Source: DASYPP01 sp036006525 (lineage in GTDB: Bacteria > Gemmatimonadota > Gemmatimonadetes > Gemmatimonadales > GWC2-71-9). Taken from it: a stretch of 64,000 nucleotides of DNA. Shown piece by piece: positions 26,717 through 35,606 of this stretch. The notes below the pieces were generated by a model, which was given only the letters and a program-made list of their open reading frames with translations, did not search any database and was not told the origin of the DNA. Positions within the stretch are counted from its first letter, which is position 1; each line of letters starts with the position of its first letter. Both the position numbers and the translations under genes were made by a program. The stretch spans positions 15,617-79,616 of the forward strand of contig DASYPP010000033.1 of NCBI GenBank assembly GCA_036006525.1. The letters are read 5' to 3'.

Positions 26717-27838
26717 TCAGCGCAGGATGGGAAGCGCGCTGCCGCCACCGAGCCGGCCGGGCAACTCCTTCGCGATCGCGGCGAGGGCCTGGGCCGCGGG
26801 CGATTCAGGCTGGGCGATGACAATCGGCTGGCCCTGGTCGGCCTGGTCCGCGAGCTGGGCCTGCAGCGGAATCCGGCCCAGCACGGGAACTCCGACCTCC
26901 TCGGCCAGTCGCTGGCCGCCGCCAGTCCCGAACAGCTCGTGGCGCTGCCCGCAGCCCGGACAGACGAACCCGCTCATGTTCTCCACGATACCGAGGACCG
27001 GCACGTTCACCCGCTCGAACATCTTTGCGCCCCGCAGGGCATCGCCGATCGCGACCTCCTGCGGCGTGGTGACGATGATCGCGCCGGCTACCTGGCAGGC
27101 CTGTACCAGCGAGAGCTGCGCGTCGCCGGTGCCGGGCGGCATGTCCACGATGAAATAGTCGAGCTGGCCCCAGTCGACATCGCGCAGAAACTGGTGCACG
27201 ATTTTCATGATGATGGGTCCCCGCCAGATGGCCGGCGCATCCCGCTCTACCAGGAGGCCAAGCGACATCAGCTTGATACCGTGAGCCTCGAGCGGCTGGA
27301 TCTTGCCGCCCAGCACCGGCGGCTTCTCGAACACGCCGAGCATGCGGGGCACGTTGGGCCCGTAGACGTCGGCATCCATGAGCCCGACCCGGGCCCCGGA
27401 CCGCGCCAGGGCGACAGCAATATTCACGGCGACGGTGGATTTCCCCACTCCGCCCTTGCCAGACGAGATGGCGAGGATCCGGCCCAGGTTCGGGAGGTCC
27501 ATCTGGGGGGACGGGGCAACCGCCGCCGCGCCCTGTGGCTGGGGCGGGCCGTGGGTCGCGCTGGAGGGTCCGGCCGGATCGAGAACGGAGATCTTGAGCT
27601 CGGTCACCCCCTCCAGCGCCCGGACGGCAGCACGGGTTTCCCGCACCAGTGTGGCGGGATCCTGCCGGCTCAGCAGGAAGGTGAACGATACCTTTCCGCT
27701 CGAGTCGTCCGCGACGATATCACGGATCATTCCGGCGGAGAGGAGGTCGTTCTCGAGGCGAGGGTTCTGAATGCGGGCGAGCACCCGGGCGACACGGGCC
27801 GAGAGTGGCTCGCCGGGAGACTCCTTAGACGGACTCAA
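26717..27838 (-). CDS. apbC: Mrp/NBP35-family Fe-S cluster carrier ATPase
   Basis: 373 aa with a TTG start. An N-terminal MIP18/DUF59 domain (about 15-90) is followed by a Pro/Ala linker and a ParA-like ATPase with the deviant P-loop S-G-K-G-G-V-G-K-S (126-134). A C-P-G-C pair near 295 (F-V-C-P-G-C-G-Q) is the expected bridging cluster site. It transfers Fe-S clusters to apo-proteins. It overlaps the NifU-like gene by 14 bp, which strengthens the assignment. Confidence 0.95.
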   Translation of the reverse strand: MSPSKESPGEPLSARVARVLARIQNPRLENDLLSAGMIRDIVADDSSGKVSFTFLLSRQDPATLVRETRAAVRALEGVTELKISVLDPAGPSSATHGPPQPQGAAAVAPSPQMDLPNLGRILAISSGKGGVGKSTVAVNIAVALARSGARVGLMDADVYGPNVPRMLGVFEKPPVLGGKIQPLEAHGIKLMSLGLLVERDAPAIWRGPIIMKIVHQFLRDVDWGQLDYFIVDMPPGTGDAQLSLVQACQVAGAIIVTTPQEVAIGDALRGAKMFERVNVPVLGIVENMSGFVCPGCGQRHELFGTGGGQRLAEEVGVPVLGRIPLQAQLADQADQGQPIVIAQPESPAAQALAAIAKELPGRLGGGSALPILR

Positions 27839-28055
27839 CCTGCCTCACTTCCGGCACCTGCTCCCGGAGCCGGGATTCAATCCCCTGCTTCAGGGTCACC
27901 GAGGAAGCGGAGCACCCGTGACAGGTTCCTCCCATGCGGAGCAGGAGGACACCATCCTGCTCGTCAAAATCCACTACCTCGACATGGCCTTTGTGAGAGG
28001 CGATGTAGGGGCGCATGGTGTCCAGCGTCTGCTCAATGCGGTCGAGTATGCTCAT
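27825..28055 (-). CDS. NifU-like C-terminal domain protein (Fe-S scaffold)
   Basis: 76 aa, a single NifU-C (Nfu) domain. The cluster-binding motif is G-T-C-H-G-C-S-A-S with Cys45 and Cys48; the dimer holds one cluster. Unusually short for Nfu, it has no A-type or CxxC extension. It overlaps the start of the Mrp ATPase gene, so donor and carrier are probably made together. Confidence 0.93.
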   Translation of the reverse strand: MSILDRIEQTLDTMRPYIASHKGHVEVVDFDEQDGVLLLRMGGTCHGCSASSVTLKQGIESRLREQVPEVRQVESV

Positions 28056-28061
28056 GTGCCT

Positions 28062-29093
28062 TCAATATGTCATGACTGGCGTGGCGCCGCCCAGATAGGT
28101 CCGGGCCGCGGTGAGAATCGTCTCCTGGGCCTGGGCCATGGTGCCTTCCACCGAGATCCCGGCGGCTTTGGTATGTCCGCCGCCCCCGAACGGCTTGGCG
28201 AATGCGGCGACATCGACGTCACCGACCGAGCGGAGCGAAACCTTGATCCGCCCGCTGGCCAGCTCGCGAAACAACAGGGCCATCCGCACGCCGGCGATGC
28301 TTCGGGGGTATTCCACCACGCCATCGAGATCGTCGGCGGTGACTCCGCGCCGCTCCATGGCGCCGGGGGGCACCGTCACCCAGGCCAGGCCGTACTCCGG
28401 CTCCACCACCAGGGTCTGTAAGGCGTCCGCCAGCAAGCGGGCCCGGCCTTCGGGCGCATTGGCGTAGACATCCAGGTAGATCGCCTCGGTATCGAGCCCG
28501 GTCTCCAGCAGGGCCGCCGCGGTGCGCAGGGTACGCGCGTCGGTGTTGCTGAACCGGAACCCGCCGGTGTCGGTCAGGATTCCGACATACAGACTCCGGG
28601 CCGCGTCCTTCGTGATCGGCCAGTCGTTGCCCAACGCGATTTCATACACCAGGGCGGCGGTGGCAGCGGCGTTGGGGTCGAGGTAGCGCGGCCCGTTCGG
28701 CAGCTCACCCGGGCTCACGTGATGGTCGATGCAGGCCACCGGCACGCCGCGTTCCCGCACCGGTCCCGCCAGCATGCCGATCCGGCCGAGGTCGGCGATA
28801 TCCAGCACCACGATCATGTCGGCCCGGCGCAGTTCTTTTACGGCGTCAGTGCTGCGATCCACGCCGGGCAGCGGCTGAAACAGGAAATCGTACCGGGGCG
28901 GGGTCGCAGTCGGATTGGTGACGACCACCTCGACGCCGCGGGCCCGGAGCAGGTAGGAGAGTCCCGCTTCGCTGCCCAGGCCATCGCCGTCGGGATTGAC
29001 GTGGGTGGTCAGGCAGACCCGCATCCCCGGCTTGAGGGCCGCCGCAAACGCATGTGCCGCAGTGAGTTTCGCGGGTGATAGATGCATGCTCAT
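28062..29093 (-). CDS. DHH/DHHA1 phosphoesterase, NrnA-like (nanoRNase / pAp phosphatase)
   Basis: 343 aa. The DHH domain has H-V-N-P-D-G-D-G-L-G-S-E (about 31-42), D-I-A-D-L-G-R-I-G and C-I-D-H-H-V-S-P-G. The DHHA1 domain has G-G-G-G-H-T-K-A-A-G near residue 310, which binds the substrate. The length matches NrnA. It should degrade 2-5-mer RNAs and possibly 3'-phosphoadenosine 5'-phosphate. It lies 6 bp upstream of the nifU-like gene, so the three genes form one unit. Confidence 0.92.
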   Translation of the reverse strand: MSMHLSPAKLTAAHAFAAALKPGMRVCLTTHVNPDGDGLGSEAGLSYLLRARGVEVVVTNPTATPPRYDFLFQPLPGVDRSTDAVKELRRADMIVVLDIADLGRIGMLAGPVRERGVPVACIDHHVSPGELPNGPRYLDPNAAATAALVYEIALGNDWPITKDAARSLYVGILTDTGGFRFSNTDARTLRTAAALLETGLDTEAIYLDVYANAPEGRARLLADALQTLVVEPEYGLAWVTVPPGAMERRGVTADDLDGVVEYPRSIAGVRMALLFRELASGRIKVSLRSVGDVDVAAFAKPFGGGGHTKAAGISVEGTMAQAQETILTAARTYLGGATPVMTY

Positions 29094-29110
29094 AGTCGAA
29101 TATTAACAGC

Positions 29111-29205
29111 GTAAGAAGTAAGAAGTGAGAAGTAAGAGGGAATGCGAAGGGGGCTACGACCCACCGTAACCCCCTTCTCACTTCTTACTTCTCACTTCTC
29201 ACTTT
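29111..29205. repeat. Inverted tandem-repeat element, unit AAGTGAG/AAGTAAG
   Basis: The 5' arm (29111-29153) is GTAAGAAGTAAGAAGTGAGAAG-like 7-mers ending in a G-run. The 3' arm (29167-29205) is ACCCCCTTCTCACTTCTTAC-like. The permease stop (29207-29209, minus strand) touches the 3' arm, so on that strand the element begins immediately after the stop. Confidence 0.92.
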
Positions 29206-29206
29206 G

Positions 29207-30718
29207 TCATCTCTGTTGTGGAGTCCCCGCGTCCAGCTCCTTCTGCAGCACGCTGTGCCGCCGGCTGTAGCCGAAGTAGATGACGAAGCCGATGATGAGC
29301 CAGACGATGAGCCGGATCCAGGTATCGGCCGGCAGTGTCGCCATGAGGCCCAGGCAGCAGAGCACGCCCATGATCGGGACGAACGGCACCCACGGAGTCC
29401 GGAACGGCCGGTCCAGTTCGGGCCGCTTCTTCCGCAGGATCATCACGCCCAGGCACACGAGCACGAACGCCAGCAGGGTGCCGATGTTCACCAGCTGACC
29501 CAGCAATTGCAGCGGCAGCATGCCGGTAGCCACGCCCACCGCGACTCCGGTGAAGATGGTCGAGAGATATGGCGTACGGAACTTGGGATGCACCGCCCCG
29601 GCCCACTTCCCGAGCAACCCATCGCGCGACATCGAGTAGAACACCCGGGACTGGCCCAGCAACATGACCAGGATGACCGATCCGAGGCCCAGCACGGCTC
29701 CCACGTCTACCGAGAGCCGGACCCAGGTGGGAGCGCCGATCCGCTCCATCGCCAGCGCCATCGGCGCGGCGACGTTGAGCTCGGTGTACGGCACCATGCC
29801 GGTCAGAACCGCGGAAACAACGACATACAGCAGGGTACAGATCGCCAGCGAGCCCAGGATGCCTTTCGCCATGTCCTTCTGGGGATTCCTGGCCTCCTGG
29901 GCCGCCGTGGAGACCGCATCGAAGCCGATATAGGCGAAGAAGACCAGCCCGGCGCCGCGCAGCACACCGGACCACCCGTAGGTTCCCCATTCACCGGTAT
30001 TGGGTGGAATGAACGGCTTCCAGTTTTCGGTGTGAATGTGTCCAACACCGATCGCGACGATCAACAGGATGATCGTGACCTTGAGGAGCACGATCATGTT
30101 GTTCACCGAGGCCGATTCCTTGATGCCGATGACCAGGATCGTGGACATCAGGGCGACGATAAACACCGCCGGCAGATTGATGACGGCGCCGGTCAGATTC
30201 AATCCGGCGTGGGCACAGTCGGGGTTCGCCATGGTTCCCACCTGGGACGCGGTGCACCACGCGGTGGGCGAGTTGGTGAAATGCGGCGGGATATGGATAC
30301 CCAGCTGGGCGAGCAGGCTGACCAGGTGACCGGACCAGCCCACCCCGACGGTGGCGGCCCCGGCGGCGTACTCCAGCACCAGGTCCCATCCGATGATCCA
30401 GGCGACCAGCTCGCCCATGGTCGCGTAGGAGTAGGTGTACGCGCTGCCGGCTACCGGCACCGCGCTCGCCATCTCGGCGTAGCAGAGCCCCGCGAAGGCG
30501 CAGGCGATGCCGACGATGATCATGGAGAGCGGCACCGCAGGGCCCGCGTGCAACGCGGCCGCCTGCCCGGTCAGCACGAAGATGCCGGCGCCGATGATGG
30601 CGCCGATGCCCAGCGCGGTCAGTCCCCAGGGGCCCAGGTGACGGCGCAGCGATTTCTCGGAGACGTTGTCAGCCTCGGCCCGGAGCGAGGTAATGGATTT
30701 GGTTGCCCACAGGTTCAT
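29207..30718 (-). CDS. APC-superfamily amino acid permease (cationic amino acid type)
   Basis: 503 aa with 12-14 predicted transmembrane helices. The N-terminal R-R-H-L-G-P-W-G-L-T-A-L-G-I-G-A-I-I-G-A helix is the conserved APC TM1, with the unwound G-A-G-I-F motif; TM2-TM3 carry C-Y-A-E-M-A-S-A-V-P-V-A-G-S-A-Y. The overall type resembles CAT/YhdG transporters. Substrate cannot be decided from sequence. It is flanked by repeat elements on both sides and appears to be transcribed alone. Confidence 0.92.
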   Translation of the reverse strand: MNLWATKSITSLRAEADNVSEKSLRRHLGPWGLTALGIGAIIGAGIFVLTGQAAALHAGPAVPLSMIIVGIACAFAGLCYAEMASAVPVAGSAYTYSYATMGELVAWIIGWDLVLEYAAGAATVGVGWSGHLVSLLAQLGIHIPPHFTNSPTAWCTASQVGTMANPDCAHAGLNLTGAVINLPAVFIVALMSTILVIGIKESASVNNMIVLLKVTIILLIVAIGVGHIHTENWKPFIPPNTGEWGTYGWSGVLRGAGLVFFAYIGFDAVSTAAQEARNPQKDMAKGILGSLAICTLLYVVVSAVLTGMVPYTELNVAAPMALAMERIGAPTWVRLSVDVGAVLGLGSVILVMLLGQSRVFYSMSRDGLLGKWAGAVHPKFRTPYLSTIFTGVAVGVATGMLPLQLLGQLVNIGTLLAFVLVCLGVMILRKKRPELDRPFRTPWVPFVPIMGVLCCLGLMATLPADTWIRLIVWLIIGFVIYFGYSRRHSVLQKELDAGTPQQR

Positions 30719-30868
30719 ACGGAGTGTACCTCGTAGTCGGAGAAACCAGTCTGACGAAGGAAAGGCACTGCATGAACTGCGACAGGCGTGTTTTGGGTGA
30801 CGATTGGGCGGTCTAGGCTACCGCCTAAACTCCCACGTGTCAATACGTAAGCAAGTCAGAGTACTTCA

Positions 30869-30982
30869 AAAGCGTGCAGAGTGCAGGGTTCAGGGTGCAG
30901 GGCGAAAAGCGTTCAAGTTCACTGTGCAGGGTCGGCGGCGCTTTTACCTGCACCCTGCACTCTGCACCCTGCACTCTCGCGC
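30869..30982. repeat. Inverted tandem-repeat element, unit TGCAGGG/TGCAGAG
   Basis: The 5' arm (30869-30909) is AAAGCGTGCAGAGTGCAGGG-like heptamers. The 3' arm (30938-30982) is the complement, CTGCACCCTGCACTCTGCAC-like. On the minus strand it begins 2-3 bp after the guaB stop (30985-30987). Confidence 0.92.
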
Positions 30983-30984
30983 AT

Positions 30985-32442
30985 TTAGCGCGAGTAGTTC
31001 GGCGCTTCCCGGGTGACGGTCACGTCATGGGGATGGGATTCCCGGAGGCCCGCCGAGGTGATCTGCACCAGCTCCACCTGGGAGCGGAGCGCGGCGATGT
31101 CACCCACCCCGCAGTATCCCATGCCGCTGCGCAGCCCGCCCACCATCTGGAACAGCACGTCTCCCACCGGCCCCTTGTAGGGCACCCGCCCTTCGATGCC
31201 CTCGGGCACCATCTTGGACGGTCCCATTTCGCCCTGCTGGAAATAGCGGTCGGCTGAGCCGTCCTGCATGGCGGAAAGGCTGCCCATTCCACGGATCATC
31301 TTGAAACGACGGCCCTCGGCGAGAATGGATTCTCCCGGGCTCTCCTCGGTACCGGCCAGCATGGCGCCCATCATGACCGAGCTGGCTCCGGCCGCCAGTG
31401 CTTTCACTGCGTCACCCGAGTATTTGACGCCCCCGTCGGCGATCACCGGCACATCGCCGGCGCCGCGGACCGCGTCGATGATCGCGGTGACCTGGGGCAT
31501 GCCGACTCCGGTCACCACCCGGGTAGTGCAGATACTCCCTGGCCCCACTCCGACTTTGACCGCGTCTACCCCGCGGCGGACCAGCTCCCTGGCCCCGGCC
31601 TCGGTGGCGACGTTCCCGGCGACCAGCTGGACGTCGGGGAACGCGGAGCGCAGGGCGTCGACCGTCTTCAACACGCCTTCGCTGTGGCCGTGGGCGGAAT
31701 CCACCACGAGCACGTCGACCCCGGATCCGATCAGGGCCCGGGCGCGGGTTTCGACATCGGGAGTGGCGCCCACTGCCGCCGCGACCCGAAGCCGCCCGTG
31801 CTGGTCCTTGTTGGCATCGGGGTGTTCCCGGCGCTTGAAGATGTCCTTGACGGTGATGAGACCCTTGAGGGTGCCGTCCTGGTCCACTACGGGAAGCTTC
31901 TCGATCCGGTGTCGGGAGAGAATCCGCTCGGCTTCGTCCAGGGTGGTGCCGACCGGCGCGGTGACCAGTTTTTCCCGGGTCATCGCCTCGCGAATCGGCT
32001 GGTCCAGGTTGCGCTCGAACTGGAGATCCCGGTTCGTGATGATCCCGACCAGCCGGCCCTGGCCGTCCACGATCGGAACGCCGGAGATCTTGAACCGGTT
32101 CATCAGCGCCGCCGCCTCGCGCAGCGGCCGGTCCGGTCCCAAGGTGATCGGGTTCAGGATCATCCCGCTTTCGCTGCGCTTGACCTTGTCCACTTCGGCG
32201 GCCTGGCGCTCGATGGTCATGTTCTTGTGCAGCACCCCGATGCCGCCGTGCCGGGCCATGGCGATGGCCATGTCCGCCTCGGTGACGGTATCCATTGCGG
32301 CAGACACAAACGGGATGTTGAGGGGGATCGATCGAGTCAGACAACTGGAGACGGAAACCTGGCGGGGATGGATCGCGGAATACCGCGGAGCCAGCAGGAC
32401 GTCGTCGAAAGTGAGCGCGACTCCGGGGCGGAGGGTGCTCAT
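30985..32442 (-). CDS. guaB: Inosine-5'-monophosphate dehydrogenase
   Basis: 485 aa. It oxidises IMP to XMP, the committed step to GMP. The N-terminal T-F-D-D-V-L-L and P-x-x-S-A-A-M-D-T-V-T are present, with two CBS domains inserted at about 95-205. The active-site loop is G-P-G-S-I-C-T-T-R with the catalytic Cys. The flap and G-M-G-S-L-S-A-M are intact, and the C-terminus has G-L-R-S-G-M-G-Y. The length is standard for bacterial GuaB. No XMP-aminase gene is nearby. Confidence 0.98.
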   Translation of the reverse strand: MSTLRPGVALTFDDVLLAPRYSAIHPRQVSVSSCLTRSIPLNIPFVSAAMDTVTEADMAIAMARHGGIGVLHKNMTIERQAAEVDKVKRSESGMILNPITLGPDRPLREAAALMNRFKISGVPIVDGQGRLVGIITNRDLQFERNLDQPIREAMTREKLVTAPVGTTLDEAERILSRHRIEKLPVVDQDGTLKGLITVKDIFKRREHPDANKDQHGRLRVAAAVGATPDVETRARALIGSGVDVLVVDSAHGHSEGVLKTVDALRSAFPDVQLVAGNVATEAGARELVRRGVDAVKVGVGPGSICTTRVVTGVGMPQVTAIIDAVRGAGDVPVIADGGVKYSGDAVKALAAGASSVMMGAMLAGTEESPGESILAEGRRFKMIRGMGSLSAMQDGSADRYFQQGEMGPSKMVPEGIEGRVPYKGPVGDVLFQMVGGLRSGMGYCGVGDIAALRSQVELVQITSAGLRESHPHDVTVTREAPNYSR

Positions 32443-32508
32443 CGCGCTGAATTGATTGAGGGTTCCATCTTGAAGGATACTGGCGGGTGCAGCAATGGGT
32501 CAAGCTTC

Positions 32509-32530
32509 GGACGGGCCCGGCGGCCCGTCC
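32509..32530. terminator. Hairpin at the stop codon of the 125-aa protein gene
   Basis: GGACGGGCC-CGGC-GGCCCGTCC, a perfect 9-bp stem with a 4-nt loop, overlapping the stop codon (32530-32532, minus strand). There is no T-tract. The same word (GCCCGTCCTACC) appears at 46071-46082, also next to a stop codon. Confidence 0.6.
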
Positions 32531-32907
32531 TACCCACCCGCTGGCTTGGCGCGGTCCGGTGGAGGAAGCGTCTTGCTCTCCTGCCCCGGCGGCACCGCCG
32601 GAGGCGAGCCTTCGGCCGCCCGAACCGCTTCGTCCACCACCGCCTTCCCCGCAGCGCTCAGGCCTTTCATCAACTTGCCGGCGCTGTCCATCAGGTTCAT
32701 GGTCCCGCTGATCGCCTTGATCGGGATCTTGCCGGCCCGCATGGTGTCTTCCACCGTCTCGGTGATCTTGGCGAAGATGTTCGACGGTGACTGGCGCTCG
32801 GCGTACTTGCTTTCCAGGTACTCGACGAAATCGAGGATCTGGTATCCCCGCTCGTCGTTGAGTGCCTCGAGCCGGCGGAGGATGCGCTGCTTCAGCAGGT
32901 CGTTCAT
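32530..32907 (-). CDS. Hypothetical protein, 125 aa
   Basis: I do not recognise a family. Residues 1-40 (L-K-Q-R-I-L-R-R-L-E-A-L-N-D-E-R-G-Y-Q-I) resemble short DUF2281-like helical segments. The middle is an amphipathic helix pair and the tail is proline-rich. No signal or membrane segment. Its ATG overlaps the stop of the SH3-repeat gene (32904-32907, ATGA), so it is coupled to it. A cytoplasmic partner of that secreted protein would be odd; the link may only be operonic. Confidence 0.7.
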   Translation of the reverse strand: MNDLLKQRILRRLEALNDERGYQILDFVEYLESKYAERQSPSNIFAKITETVEDTMRAGKIPIKAISGTMNLMDSAGKLMKGLSAAGKAVVDEAVRAAEGSPPAVPPGQESKTLPPPDRAKPAGG

Positions 32908-33974
32908 GGGGTGGCCTCTGCCACGGAGATCAGTTCCAGGACCGGATTGGGGAGGTAGCGGCTGGAGGCCGCCTTGATGGTTCCCCGCACCGCCAACTCC
33001 TGGAGCGGAGTAAACGCGCGAAAGCGGTCGACCTGGTCCTGGGGAATGATGACATAGACGAACCCGGATTCGGGTAGCGGGCCCCGGGTCAGCAGGTAAG
33101 AACGGCCCTGGGGGATCTCGGGCCGCAGTTCGTCGGCCGTCTGCACCGCCAGGAACTGCAGCCGCCAGTCCACCGCCTTGCCGACATAGCGGCCCGGATT
33201 CGCCCGCACCTCGGCGGCGCTGACGCCTTTGAGCGCGCCGCTGTCGATCGTGGCGCGGGTGTCCTCTTCCTTAACCCACGCCTCGACCTGGACCCGCACC
33301 CACCCGCCCGACCGGCTCAGCACCCTGGCGCTGGCGCCCGGCTGCAATGCGCCGATCACCGGCCCCTGCGGGGTGGCCTGCAGTGAGGTGGCGCCTATGG
33401 CCTGCACCACGTCGCCCGGCGCGGCCGGTGCGGCAATACCGGCGCCAACCCCGGCCGGAGTCCGCGTGGTGTCACGCCGGGGAGTGCGGACCGAGTCCCG
33501 CGCTGCCGGACGCGGTGTTGGCACCGTCGCGATGGGCGACTGGAGCGCGCTCCGTTGAACCCAGACGTCGCGCTGAACCCGGGTCCAGGAACCTCGCTCC
33601 TCCATCCGCTTCAGCAGTGCGCCCATGGTCACCCGCGCCACCAGCGCACCGTTGGGAGCCACGCGCAGGTTCTCGCGCTGCTTCACGCTCAGGTCGAATC
33701 CTTCCCGATCGACGCGCGTCGTGGAGCTGGTGAAGATCCAACCTTCCAGCCGGAACTCGACCCAGCCGCCGCTGGTGCGCCGGGTGGTGAGATCGTAGCC
33801 CCGGGGAAGGGTGCCGAGCGCCACCCCGTTGGCCGCTTTCCGGAAGGAAGTCTCGCCCGAAACGCGAAGCCGCTCCTGGGCATCTCCAGAAGCGGCCGAG
33901 AGCAGCAGCAACGCGAGCGCACAGGCTGGTAGCCTGAGGAGCCCGGGACTAGATTGCGGCGCGGAAGAGGGCAT
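32904..33974 (-). CDS. Secreted protein with bacterial SH3-like repeats
   Basis: 356 aa with a signal peptide (about 1-32, ending S-G-D-A-Q). Two or three SH3b-like units can be seen: about 35-90 (S-G-G-W-V-E-F-R-L-E-G-W), 95-145 (G-S-W-T-R-V-Q-R-D-V-W) and 190-240 (S-G-G-W-V-R-V-Q-V-E-A-W). A Pro/Thr/Arg linker separates the second and third, and a C-terminal domain (about 260-356) looks OB-like. Such domains bind cell-wall peptides. The start is 27 bp from the divergent gpmI start. Confidence 0.78.
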   Translation of the reverse strand: MPSSAPQSSPGLLRLPACALALLLLSAASGDAQERLRVSGETSFRKAANGVALGTLPRGYDLTTRRTSGGWVEFRLEGWIFTSSTTRVDREGFDLSVKQRENLRVAPNGALVARVTMGALLKRMEERGSWTRVQRDVWVQRSALQSPIATVPTPRPAARDSVRTPRRDTTRTPAGVGAGIAAPAAPGDVVQAIGATSLQATPQGPVIGALQPGASARVLSRSGGWVRVQVEAWVKEEDTRATIDSGALKGVSAAEVRANPGRYVGKAVDWRLQFLAVQTADELRPEIPQGRSYLLTRGPLPESGFVYVIIPQDQVDRFRAFTPLQELAVRGTIKAASSRYLPNPVLELISVAEATP

Positions 33975-34001
33975 ATCGCATTGTAGAAACCCCGGAGAGC
34001 C

Positions 34002-35558
34002 ATGTCAAACCGAACGCGGCGGGGACCCGTCGTCCTGGTTGTACTGGACGGTTGGGGCTATCGCCCCGAGCGGGAAGGCAATGCGATCGAACTGGCCAAC
34101 ACTCCGGTCTGGCACCGGCTCTGGGAGCGCTCGCCGCGCACGCTGCTGGAGGCGAGTGGACTCGCGGTGGGCCTCCCCGCGGGCCAGATGGGCAACAGCG
34201 AAGTGGGCCATCTCAATCTCGGGGCCGGGCGGATCGTCCCCCAGGACCTGGTACGAATCTCCCAGAGTATTGAAAGCGGCGAATTCTTCCGGCTCCCGCC
34301 ACTCATCGAGCTGGCCGCGCAGATGAAGCGCACCGGCGGCACCCTCCACCTGATGGGGTTGCTCGGCCCGGGCGGGGTGCACGCGATCGATCACCACCTG
34401 CTCGCCGCGGTGGAGTGGGCAGTGAAGGGCGGACCGCCCCGGATCGCGATCCACGGTTTCCTCGACGGGCGGGACACGCTGCCCACGCTGGGACTCGAAG
34501 TCGTCGGCAACCTGGTGAAGGACCTCAAGCGGATCGCGGGTGACCGCGCGAAGATCGCGACCCTGACCGGGCGCTACTATGCCATGGACCGGGACAAGCG
34601 CTGGGACCGCACCAGGCTGGCGTACGACGCGATGGTGCATGGCACCGGGCTCGCCGCCGCCGATCCGGTGCAGGCGATCCGCGATGCCTACGCCCGAAAC
34701 GAGACCGACGAGTTCATCCGCCCGATCGTGCTGCAGGAGGGCGGCAAACCGGTAGCGACGCTGCGCGATGGCGACGGGGTGTTCTGCTACAACTATCGCA
34801 GCGACCGGATGCGGCAGATCGTGCGGGCGCTGATGATCGATGGTTTCGACGGATTCACCGTGGCGGACCGGCCGAAGCTCAGCATGGTCACGATGACGCA
34901 GTACGACCAGACCTTCCCGATTCCCCAGGTGTTTCCGCCCTTCAGCATGGCGAAGATCGTCGCCGAGGTGCTGGCCGGTCAGGGCATGAGCCAGCTGCGC
35001 ACGGCGGAGACGGAGAAGTATCCCCACGTCACCTATTTCTTCAACGGTGGGCTGGAGACGCCGTACCAGGGCGAGGAGCGGCGGCTGGTTCCCTCCCAGA
35101 AGGTCGCGACCTACGACCTGGCGCCGGAGATGAGCGCGGCGGGAATCACCGACGTACTGTGCCAGGCGATCGAAGCGAAGGAACACGATTTCATCCTCTG
35201 CAACTACGCCAACGCGGACATGGTCGGCCACACCGGGGTGATACCGGCGGTGATCCGGGCCGTGGAGACCGTGGACCAGTGCCTGGCGCGCATGGTGAAG
35301 AGCGTCGAGAAGGCGGGGGCGGTAGCGCTGGTGACGGCCGACCATGGCAACTGCGAGCTGATGCTGGACCCGGAAACCGGCGGCCCCCACACGGCGCACA
35401 CCACCAACCCGGTCCCCTTCGTCGCGGTAAACGCGGACGCGACCCAGCTCCGTTCCGGCGGCTCGCTTCGCGATGTGGGACCGACCGTGCTGCGGTTGCT
35501 GGGCGTGGAACCACCGCCCGAGATGACCGGGCGGGACCTGAGAGATCTGGGAGACTGA
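34002..35558 (+). CDS. gpmI: 2,3-bisphosphoglycerate-independent phosphoglycerate mutase
   Basis: 518 aa, a normal length. It interconverts 3- and 2-phosphoglycerate through a phosphoserine with two metal ions. Asp16 in V-L-D-G-W-G and the nucleophile Ser66 in M-G-N-S-E-V-G-H are present. So are D-G-R-D in the transferase insert and the metal site T-A-D-H-G-N-C-E-L-M near the C-terminus. Divergent from the SH3 protein gene. The gene ends 3 bp before a GGCGGTAA direct repeat. Confidence 0.97.
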   Translation: MSNRTRRGPVVLVVLDGWGYRPEREGNAIELANTPVWHRLWERSPRTLLEASGLAVGLPAGQMGNSEVGHLNLGAGRIVPQDLVRISQSIESGEFFRLPPLIELAAQMKRTGGTLHLMGLLGPGGVHAIDHHLLAAVEWAVKGGPPRIAIHGFLDGRDTLPTLGLEVVGNLVKDLKRIAGDRAKIATLTGRYYAMDRDKRWDRTRLAYDAMVHGTGLAAADPVQAIRDAYARNETDEFIRPIVLQEGGKPVATLRDGDGVFCYNYRSDRMRQIVRALMIDGFDGFTVADRPKLSMVTMTQYDQTFPIPQVFPPFSMAKIVAEVLAGQGMSQLRTAETEKYPHVTYFFNGGLETPYQGEERRLVPSQKVATYDLAPEMSAAGITDVLCQAIEAKEHDFILCNYANADMVGHTGVIPAVIRAVETVDQCLARMVKSVEKAGAVALVTADHGNCELMLDPETGGPHTAHTTNPVPFVAVNADATQLRSGGSLRDVGPTVLRLLGVEPPPEMTGRDLRDLGD

Positions 35559-35561
35559 TCT

Positions 35562-35600
35562 ATGGCGGTAAGGCGGTATGGCGGTAAGGCGGTAGGTAAA
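35562..35600. repeat. Single-arm direct repeat, unit GGCGGTAA
   Basis: ATGGCGGTAAGGCGGT occurs twice in tandem, followed by a partial third copy. It starts 3 bp after the gpmI stop and contains an ATG in frame with the next gene, which would add 15 repeat-derived residues. No complementary arm is seen. Confidence 0.8.
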
Positions 35601-35606
35601 TCGGTG

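Noticed and set aside
29204..30736. 510-aa open frame opposite the amino-acid permease
   Set aside because: Antisense shadow rich in His, Asp and Gly with no domain; the permease strand has clear APC motifs.
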